Source: Caryophanales bacterium (lineage in GTDB: Bacteria > Bacillota_I > Bacilli_A > RFN20 > CAG-826). From it: 12,433 bases of DNA. The notes under the pieces are model-generated. The model had not been told where the DNA came from, searched no databases, and saw only the letters and a list, made by a program, of their open reading frames with translations. Both the position numbers and the translations under genes were made by a program. Positions 6,968 through 12,433 of this stretch are shown piece after piece; within the stretch, counting starts at the first letter, position 1, and each line of letters starts with the position of its first letter. The stretch spans positions 1 to 12,433 of the forward strand of contig JAQYER010000019.1 of assembly GCA_028723545.1 (NCBI GenBank), written 5' to 3'.

Positions 6968-6996
6968 TTGACTAAATATATATAGATAAGTAAAAT
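6968..6996 (+). promoter_or_regulatory. Putative promoter for a leaderless transcript
   Basis: TTGACT (6968-6973), 17 bases, then TAAAAT (6991-6996) is a strong sigma-A match (5 of 6 in each box) with the best possible spacing. The expected start site is 7003-7004, which is the A of the ATG of the next gene. No Shine-Dalgarno is present between. Confidence 0.55.
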
Positions 6997-7003
6997 AAAT
7001 GAT

Positions 7004-7408
7004 ATGGAATTTGAAGATTATTTAAATGCTTTTAAACGCATTGACAAATTATTGATTGCTTCTTATATTTGTCTAGCTGTTGGAGCAATCATTTGTTTTG
7101 TTGCAATTTTTATTCCTTATCCAGCTTTTGTATATTTATTATGTATTGGATTTTTATTTATTTTGTTTTTCTTAATTTATATGATTGTTCGTTTCATTAA
7201 GAAAAAATATGGTTATCGTTTTGTTAAAAACGTTAAAGCTAAACCAGTTAAAATCAAAACTGTTAGAGCCAAGAAAATCAAAGATGATAAACAACATGTG
7301 TTATGTAGATGCCCATCTTGCGATAAGAAAATTAGATTACCTAATAAAAAAGGCATTCACGGAGTAAAGTGCCCTATATGCAAAAATGATTTTAAAATCA
7401 AGATTTAA
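7004..7408 (+). CDS. Small membrane protein with C-terminal zinc ribbon
   Basis: This 134-residue protein has two adjacent hydrophobic helices, about 16-37 and 41-62, separated by a short IPYP turn, so both ends should face the cytosol. A very basic Lys-rich stretch follows (64-94) and then a zinc ribbon: CPSC at 103-106 and CPIC at 123-126, with the loop RLPNKKGIHGVK between the pairs and an additional Cys101. The CPxC...RLP...G..VKCPxC arrangement is that of small rubredoxin-knuckle zinc fingers. I do not recognise a named family. It could sense or recruit a partner at the membrane, but nothing in the sequence shows which. The start lacks a Shine-Dalgarno and coincides with a predicted transcription start. 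The following gene's ribosome site overlaps its stop codon, so the two are translated together and may work together. Confidence 0.75.
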   Translation: MEFEDYLNAFKRIDKLLIASYICLAVGAIICFVAIFIPYPAFVYLLCIGFLFILFFLIYMIVRFIKKKYGYRFVKNVKAKPVKIKTVRAKKIKDDKQHVLCRCPSCDKKIRLPNKKGIHGVKCPICKNDFKIKI

Positions 7409-7423
7409 AGGAGATGAATTATT

Positions 7424-9013
7424 ATGGGTAGATTATTAAGAAAGATATTAATTCCAATTATTGTCTTGTCAACATTAGTTGGTTTACCTATTGGATTAGT
7501 TTATGGATGCTTCTATTCAAAAGATCGAGTTGAAGATATTGTTTATGACGAGAACTTTTCTAATGAAAAATATTTAAAAAATATTGCAGTTAATTCTTTT
7601 GAAAGCACGACTACTGACCACTCAATTTCTTTAAATATAACTAAAGAAGATATTAATAATTTAATCAACCAAGCGGTTTTGGAGCAAAGCTGGTTTCCAA
7701 AAGAATATGTCGACCAAACTTGTATATCTATTGAAGATGGACAATATGTTTTCACTATTGGAGCGAAATTCAAAAAAATATTTTCTACCGTTGTCAAACT
7801 ATATACCAAACTAGAACATCGAGAAATTAATAACAAAAAAGCATTTGTATTTAATGTTGTGAATTGTCGAATTGGCAATTTAAATAAAATGGATGATTTA
7901 GCGATTTCTATTATGTCTAATTATTTATCCGATGAAGATTTAACTAACTCATTAAAAGAAAGTGGCTTAAATATCAATGTTGATTTATCAAATAAAAGAA
8001 TCGTTTATTATGAAGATAATCTTATTAATGATATTGTCAAATTGACATCAGAAGCTCCAAATAATGATATTCAACTTATTATTAGCATTTTAAAAGATTT
8101 CCTTAATAACGAATATATTGATTTTGATTTTGAAAAATCAATTAATTTAAAAATTGACCTCGAACCTTTCGCGGATAATAAATACGGATTAATTGATGAT
8201 TCAAAAAGTCAGAATTTAGATTTAACAAAATACGCGGATAACGTCGTTACTTTATATCAAAACAACATTATTGAACCTGATTATTTCCGTTATATGTTCC
8301 AATATTTCATCTTCGGTTATGAAAAAAGCGGAGACGAAATTAAAGAATATGTCAAAGATAAAGATTTTTCTTGTGTTGGAATTAATAACACAATGCTTTA
8401 TCAAGGGGATTTGAAATATTCACATCGTGAATTAATGGATATTATCGGTGAACAAGAAACAAATATTTCCGACTTAATGTCTGGAGGGGTAATTTCTTTC
8501 ATGAATGAAACTCAGGCCAATGAATATATTGCCGGAAGCGGATTTATTGGTTATACATTTTTATTAACAGACTATGATTACACAAATGTAAACTTTATTA
8601 GTATTGATAATTTTTATTGCAACATGTTTAGAAAAGATGATGTCGGATATTTAGATATTGTATCTGGTGTTAACTTCAATGGATATGAAACTAGCGTTGT
8701 CTTTGAATTAGCGGAAGATGTTTCATCATGTACAAATTATGAAATGGGCTTCAAAATTAATAATATTTATTTTGGAGAATATATTGTCGAAAATGAATTA
8801 TCTGATTATTTATTTAAAATTATGTCAGATTGTTTACAAAACGATGAAACAATTTGCGTTGATTATGAAACTAAAACAATTGTTATTGATTTTAATCAAT
8901 CATTAACTGATGAAATAAAGAATGCTGTATCATTAATTGGCACTCCTAAAATGAGAATTGAAGGAGAAGGCATTGAAGACAATAACGGAAGAGTTGTCGC
9001 ATATATTGAATAA
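7424..9013 (+). CDS. Membrane-anchored protein with two YpmS/DUF2140-like repeats
   Basis: This 529-residue protein of unknown function has one N-terminal hydrophobic segment (about 7-29) after a basic start (MGRLLRK), so the rest is expected outside the cell. GLVYGC at 24-29 resembles a lipobox, but Tyr at -2 is atypical; a membrane anchor is more likely. The exported part appears duplicated. LNITKEDINNLI (70-81) corresponds to LKYSHRELMDII (330-341), and NVVNCRIGNL...ISIMSNYL...INVDLSNKRIVYYEDNLINDIV (144-205) corresponds to INNIYFGEY...FKIMSDCL...ICVDYETKTIVIDFNQSLTDEI (445-498). An early 'tkedLN.LIn' and a late 'siGnL.lP...vl..i' pattern recall YpmS/DUF2140, a small membrane-anchored family of Firmicutes. 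That link is made from memory and is tentative. The ATG has AAAGGAG at 7407-7413, overlapping the stop codon of the zinc-ribbon gene. A strong terminator follows. Confidence 0.8.
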   Translation: MGRLLRKILIPIIVLSTLVGLPIGLVYGCFYSKDRVEDIVYDENFSNEKYLKNIAVNSFESTTTDHSISLNITKEDINNLINQAVLEQSWFPKEYVDQTCISIEDGQYVFTIGAKFKKIFSTVVKLYTKLEHREINNKKAFVFNVVNCRIGNLNKMDDLAISIMSNYLSDEDLTNSLKESGLNINVDLSNKRIVYYEDNLINDIVKLTSEAPNNDIQLIISILKDFLNNEYIDFDFEKSINLKIDLEPFADNKYGLIDDSKSQNLDLTKYADNVVTLYQNNIIEPDYFRYMFQYFIFGYEKSGDEIKEYVKDKDFSCVGINNTMLYQGDLKYSHRELMDIIGEQETNISDLMSGGVISFMNETQANEYIAGSGFIGYTFLLTDYDYTNVNFISIDNFYCNMFRKDDVGYLDIVSGVNFNGYETSVVFELAEDVSSCTNYEMGFKINNIYFGEYIVENELSDYLFKIMSDCLQNDETICVDYETKTIVIDFNQSLTDEIKNAVSLIGTPKMRIEGEGIEDNNGRVVAYIE

Positions 9014-9029
9014 AAATAATTGATTTATT

Positions 9030-9077
9030 ATTGAAATTTAAAAAAGAATAGCCACCACTATTCTTTTTTAATTCAAT
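9030..9077. terminator. Bidirectional terminator between convergent genes
   Basis: ATTGAA (9030-9035) followed by TTAAAAAAGAATAG (9038-9051) pairs with CTATTCTTTTTTAATTCAAT (9058-9077). This is a 20-bp dyad with one 2-base bulge and a CCACCA loop. The A-run and T-run serve as T-tracts for the two directions, so it can end both the plus-strand gene stopping at 9013 and the minus-strand gene stopping at 9096. Confidence 0.9.
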
Positions 9078-9088
9078 CAAGATTGAAT
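9071..9088. repeat. Second dyad overlapping the terminator arm
   Basis: ATTCAATC (9071-9078) and GATTGAAT (9081-9088) form a perfect 8-bp inverted repeat with a 2-base centre. It shares TTCAAT with the base of the terminator stem, so the two foldings exclude each other. Confidence 0.55.
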
Positions 9089-9095
9089 GAGAAAA

Positions 9096-10766
9096 TTACG
9101 CTAAATTGACAACCAAATCAAATCCAATCATTGGATTGCCATTATTTTTATTGTATAGCCCAGAATAAGTTGAACAATTTTCATTCGCGTTAAATTGGAT
9201 ACAAATTCCTTCATAGTTACCAGCTTCAGTTGGAGTTAATATTTTCCCAGTAACTTTGGCTGTTTCTAAATATAATTCAACGTTATTCATTAATTGTTCA
9301 TTATATAAATCCATTGGACTATATACTGGAATGCATAAAACAACATCACCTGTTCCAGTAATTGTTAATTTTGAGCTTTTTGCATCATAAGTAGCAATAG
9401 ATGTTCCCTTATGGATATATGGTGAAATTGAATCATCTAAAACTGGAACTTCACTAGAAGAAGATCCGCCTCCAGAAGAAGTTGAACTAGGATCTGCAAC
9501 GATTTTTACATCAATTGTGCCCATTGCTTCAACAAATTCATTGCCAATTGTTAAAGTAACAACTTCATTAATTGCTTCTTCGCTATCTGTAACTACGAAG
9601 TTATTTGTTGATGAATCAAAAGAAATAATGCTTTCATTTGATGACGCAACAATCGATGCATTTCCACCGTTATCGATAGCGGTCGCTGGTAAATAATAAA
9701 CTCCACTATCATCACTTAATGTTAATGAGCTATTATCTAATGTGGAACCAACAAATACTTCATTTTTATTTGAAGAAACATAGTCCCAAGTTTCTTGATT
9801 TAAATAAGAAGTAGTAATATATGCTTTTTCAGTAATTGATGTTGTGAATGCATTAGTGAAATCAATCATTGTGGATGTAGATGTTTCATGATTTCCAAAA
9901 ACAATTTCATTAATTGATAATGATTTAGTTAAACTTGGTGTCGTTCCTTCGATTGGGCGGTGATTTGTTTCATCTAAGTTTTCGGCTTGATAATTTTTTG
10001 CTTCTAATGTTCCGCTTTTTAATACAAATGAAGTGTCAAATTCAGCGACAACACTATAAGATATACCGATTGAATATTTTTTAGTCGCGTATCCACTATA
10101 GGTATTTTCGAAAGCTTCAATTTGTAATAATATTTTATTTCCTACTAATAAAGCATTATATGTATCGATAACTGGTCCAGTAACACCATAACTTTCTTCT
10201 TTTGATTGTTTAAAAATTGCTCCCCAGTTATATGTGCTTGTTATATCTGCATATGAATAATTTTTCTTAATTTCATTCAATGTTTCAGTGTAATATTTTT
10301 TAGAATAATCTTTTTGTTGCCCATCCGTTAAATCTGGTAACACTTTTTCTCTAGTTGCAGAAGCATTATATTCATTAGAATATGTGTAATAGACATTATC
10401 GACTAAGCCTTCGTAATTAACAAAGCTTTTAGAACCTTTTGTAGTCTCACATTTATATTCATTGTTTGTGAATAAATGGGTTTTTGTTGTTTTGCCTGAA
10501 TAATCACTTGATTCAGTAATAAATGAAACAATGTCTTTTTGATTATATTCAGAAAATAAAGTTTTTAATTTGCTAATATCACCTATTTTTTCATTAACGG
10601 TTTCTTGAGTTAATTCACCATCAACAATAGAACTAGAAGAATCACTGTTAGAGGAAGTAGAGTTAGAACCACTATCAGTAGAAGGTAATGTATTGCTTGT
10701 TGAATTTGAGCCACAAGAGGCTAAAAATAGAGGCAATATTAATAATAAATATTTAGATTTGGCCAT
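9096..10766 (-). CDS. Serine-rich surface lipoprotein of unknown function
   Basis: This 556-residue protein has a lipoprotein signal, MAKSKYLLLILPLFLASC, with Cys18 as the anchor. A low-complexity Ser/Asn/Thr linker (about 19-46) should hold the rest away from the membrane. Residues 50-330 form an uncharacterised domain rich in Tyr, Lys and Thr. Residues about 335-424 look like a bacterial Ig-type fold (SIVASSNESIISFDSSTNNF followed by VTLTIG), though this is tentative. A second linker, PSSTSSGGGSSSSEVP (426-441), leads to a C-terminal beta-rich domain of about 115 residues. No catalytic motif is recognised; adhesion or substrate binding is conceivable but unproven. I chose the ATG at 10766 because GGAG (complement of 10775-10778) is eight bases upstream; an ATG at 10784 would add six residues and places that site inside the gene. 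It is divergent from the M6-like lipoprotein gene and may share its control region. Confidence 0.8.
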   Translation of the reverse strand: MAKSKYLLLILPLFLASCGSNSTSNTLPSTDSGSNSTSSNSDSSSSIVDGELTQETVNEKIGDISKLKTLFSEYNQKDIVSFITESSDYSGKTTKTHLFTNNEYKCETTKGSKSFVNYEGLVDNVYYTYSNEYNASATREKVLPDLTDGQQKDYSKKYYTETLNEIKKNYSYADITSTYNWGAIFKQSKEESYGVTGPVIDTYNALLVGNKILLQIEAFENTYSGYATKKYSIGISYSVVAEFDTSFVLKSGTLEAKNYQAENLDETNHRPIEGTTPSLTKSLSINEIVFGNHETSTSTMIDFTNAFTTSITEKAYITTSYLNQETWDYVSSNKNEVFVGSTLDNSSLTLSDDSGVYYLPATAIDNGGNASIVASSNESIISFDSSTNNFVVTDSEEAINEVVTLTIGNEFVEAMGTIDVKIVADPSSTSSGGGSSSSEVPVLDDSISPYIHKGTSIATYDAKSSKLTITGTGDVVLCIPVYSPMDLYNEQLMNNVELYLETAKVTGKILTPTEAGNYEGICIQFNANENCSTYSGLYNKNNGNPMIGFDLVVNLA

Positions 10767-10864
10767 TTTTTTATCTCCATTCATTAATTTAATTTCTTAA
10801 TGATATTATTTTAATTAATAAAAATCAATTTTATATTGCGACAAATAAATGTATTGAAACATGT

Positions 10865-10878
10865 AAATCAATTGATTT
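10865..10878. promoter_or_regulatory. 14-bp palindrome in the divergent control region
   Basis: AAATCAATTGATTT is a perfect palindrome that overlaps the -35 box (10872-10877) of the upstream promoter of the plus-strand gene. Its half AAATCAATT recurs at 10822-10830. The position suits a repressor controlling one or both lipoprotein genes; the regulator is unknown. Confidence 0.4.
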
Positions 10879-10899
10879 TTAATGAAGCATTTGTATAAT
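10872..10899 (+). promoter_or_regulatory. Putative upstream promoter of the M6-like gene
   Basis: TTGATT (10872-10877), 16 bases, then a perfect TATAAT (10894-10899). The start would be near 10906, giving a leader of about 50 bases. Confidence 0.5.
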
Positions 10900-10902
10900 T
10901 AT

Positions 10903-10932
10903 TTGACGCTTCTTTAATAAAAGTTGTTTAAT
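10903..10932 (+). promoter_or_regulatory. Putative downstream promoter of the M6-like gene
   Basis: TTGACG (10903-10908), 18 bases, then TTTAAT (10927-10932), each 5 of 6 to consensus. Transcription would begin near 10939, so the Shine-Dalgarno AAGGAGG (10944-10950) would lie very near the 5' end. Confidence 0.45.
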
Positions 10933-10956
10933 TGTAGAATTAAAAGGAGGACAAAA

Positions 10957-12433
10957 ATGAAAAAGATACACCACTTAATATGTCTAACATTAATGGCCAT
11001 TTCTCCAATTACCACATCATGTAATAATAGTAGTGATTCAAAAGATTATTATGATTATGATTGGGTTCCAGGAGAAAACGCTTTAGTGACTACACAACCG
11101 GAAATTAAAAATCCAGTAGGAAAATGCACTGAAATCAATGAATTAAGAAGAAGCCAAAATAAAATTGGTTTACCTTCTCAAGGAACCGCTAATATATTAG
11201 TTGTTCCAGTTTGTTTTCAAGATGATGACGTAATTCAAGATTCAAATAATGATATTGATATTACAATTGATGAAAGTGATATTGAAAGAATTAATGACAC
11301 TTATTTTAATTTAAAAAGTAAATTTGGATATCCTTCTGTTAGTTTATATTACAAAAAGAGTTCTTTTGAAAAATTAAATTTATCTGGTGTAGTTTCTCCT
11401 TTAATTCAATTGCCAAAAGAATATAGTGAATATCTTTTACAAGCTTCCGCGTTAGGAATTTCAAGTGTTCATAACGAAATTTTAAATTATGTTTATGATT
11501 ATTTATTTAATGAAACACAAACATATTATTTAGGTGACTTTGATAGTGATGACGATGGATTAGTTGATGCAATTTCACTTATCGGAAATTATCCTTATGA
11601 ATTGCAATTTTCGACAGATGAATATACTTATTATCATCAATTATTTAATGGACCTAATAATGTATATTTCCAAGATACGATTGATGATTCAACTTTAGTC
11701 AATTCATTTTCATATATTAGTAGTTCATTTATGGACGGATATTATTTAGGTCATGATAGTCGTATGTACATTTCATTAATTGGTTCAATGATTGGGTTAG
11801 ATAATTATCTCGACTTAACTGGTAATTCATCCACTGGAATGTATCGCGCTCCAGTTGGATATTTAGATCCAATGAGTGGTTCACTTGGCGATCATAATCC
11901 ATTTAGCAAATATCAATTAGGATGGATTACGCCTCGTTTTATTAAAAAAGAAAATATCCCTTCTGAAGGATTAGAAATAACAATTAATAATGATAATTCT
12001 GGTGACGCAATTATGTTATATTGTGGAGAAAAATCGTTATTTGGTGAATATTTATTTATTGATTTATACACTCCAACATGGGTGAATTTACTTGATTCGG
12101 TTAATAAATCAAGTTATGGAACACAAATATTTAATCAACCTTCTATAAGAGTGTTTCAAGTTGACTCAAGATTAGTAAGAAGTAATCACAATATATATAC
12201 CGTCTATGAAGGTGAACCTGATTTTGATGAACAACTTGTTTTACCTAACGGAGAAAAAAGTCATTATATTTATGATTACGCATACACAAATAATTCAATT
12301 AATGAATATGCATCATATGGATTAAAAAATTATCCACTCGTTTCTTTATTATCGAAAAAAGGAATGAACCGTCATTTAACAAATTCAAATGAAAAATTAA
12401 CGATAGATGATATGTTCTTAACTGGTGATAAAT
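10957..12433 (+). CDS. M6 (immune inhibitor A)-like lipoprotein with degenerate zinc site, 3' end outside window
   Basis: The 492 visible residues start with a lipoprotein-like signal ending in ITTSC (Cys22; Thr at -3 is atypical). GTANILVVPVCFQDD (76-90) matches the beginning of the M6 peptidase domain. DFDSDDDGLVDAISLI (194-209) corresponds to the family's DxDxDG calcium-type loop. SLIGSMIGLDNYLD (273-286) aligns with the zinc-binding HExGHxxGLxDxYD, but both His and the Glu are replaced (His to Ser273 and Ser277, Glu to Leu274). The family pattern then resumes: APVGYLDPMSG (298-308) and GDHNPFSKYQLGWI (311-324), like 'gdhnafsKy.lGWi'. The fold therefore seems conserved while peptidase chemistry is lost, so it is likely a binding or scaffold surface protein. 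The frame shows no stop or frameshift, so it is not an ordinary decaying pseudogene. The start has the strongest ribosome site in the window (AAGGAGG, 10944-10950). The reading frame is still open at the window end. Confidence 0.8.
   Translation, partial: MKKIHHLICLTLMAISPITTSCNNSSDSKDYYDYDWVPGENALVTTQPEIKNPVGKCTEINELRRSQNKIGLPSQGTANILVVPVCFQDDDVIQDSNNDIDITIDESDIERINDTYFNLKSKFGYPSVSLYYKKSSFEKLNLSGVVSPLIQLPKEYSEYLLQASALGISSVHNEILNYVYDYLFNETQTYYLGDFDSDDDGLVDAISLIGNYPYELQFSTDEYTYYHQLFNGPNNVYFQDTIDDSTLVNSFSYISSSFMDGYYLGHDSRMYISLIGSMIGLDNYLDLTGNSSTGMYRAPVGYLDPMSGSLGDHNPFSKYQLGWITPRFIKKENIPSEGLEITINNDNSGDAIMLYCGEKSLFGEYLFIDLYTPTWVNLLDSVNKSSYGTQIFNQPSIRVFQVDSRLVRSNHNIYTVYEGEPDFDEQLVLPNGEKSHYIYDYAYTNNSINEYASYGLKNYPLVSLLSKKGMNRHLTNSNEKLTIDDMFLTGDK

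Noticed and set aside
7185..7367. 60-codon frame inside the zinc-ribbon gene
   Set aside because: The CxxC pairs and membrane helices are in the other frame; this one has no ribosome site.
7543..7878. 111-codon minus-strand frame inside the YpmS-like gene
   Set aside because: Antisense to a gene with clear coding character and good start; no ribosome site and no recognisable protein pattern.
8718..8906. 62-codon frame inside the YpmS-like gene
   Set aside because: Overlaps the conserved second repeat in another frame and has no ribosome site.
10628..10712. Ser/Asn/Thr-rich stretch of the minus-strand lipoprotein as a phase-variable repeat
   Set aside because: The codons vary and no uniform nucleotide repeat unit is present, so slippage is unlikely; it is a normal lipoprotein linker.
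1..12433. Mycoplasma code (TGA = Trp)
   Set aside because: The genes contain many TGG Trp codons and no in-frame TGA, so there is no sign of reassignment. No gene here ends in TGA either, but the sample is small.

Overview
The window comes from a low-GC, single-membrane bacterium of the Firmicutes/Tenericutes kind, most likely an uncultured, host-associated Bacilli lineage near the mollicutes or Erysipelotrichales. This placement is inferred from three signs: very AT-rich DNA with A/T-ending codons, Shine-Dalgarno sites of the AAGGAGG type, and three lipobox signal peptides. Every Trp codon in the genes is TGG and no gene carries an in-frame TGA, so the standard bacterial code applies rather than the mycoplasma code. 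I see no RNA genes, transposases, phage genes or CRISPR array.

Layout. (1) 1-875: the 3' end of nrdG (activase of the anaerobic ribonucleotide reductase), followed closely by dut (dUTPase). This is a deoxynucleotide supply operon that ends in a structured terminator. (2) 876-1250: a 375-base AT-rich gap holding that terminator, two perfect dyads and a weak promoter. (3) 1251-6131: a complete three-gene importer made of a solute-binding lipoprotein, a fused two-domain permease and an ATPase. It has the architecture of ferric-iron/aminoethylphosphonate-type ABC systems; the substrate cannot be read from the sequence. A hairpin separates the binding-protein gene from the permease gene, and the ATPase carries about 120 extra residues in its helical subdomain. 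(4) 6121-6180: a promoter and an intrinsic terminator are superimposed, and the terminator's T-tract runs straight into the start codon of the next gene. (5) 6181-9013: a HAD phosphatase, a small two-helix zinc-ribbon membrane protein whose start codon coincides with a predicted transcription start, and a 529-residue membrane-anchored protein that looks like a tandem duplication of a YpmS/DUF2140-like domain. (6) 9014-9095: a bidirectional terminator between convergent genes. (7) 9096-10766 (minus strand): a serine-rich lipoprotein of unknown function. (8) 10767-10956: a divergent control region with tandem promoters and a 14-bp palindrome. (9) 10957 to the end: a lipoprotein resembling M6 (immune inhibitor A) metallopeptidases whose HExGH zinc motif reads SLIGS, so it looks like a pseudo-peptidase. 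It is cut by the window edge.

The most unusual items are the superimposed promoter/terminator in front of the HAD gene, the degenerate M6-like surface protein, the ATPase insertion, the duplicated YpmS-like protein and the probable leaderless start at 7004. Nothing here is clearly a defence or other multi-gene novel system.
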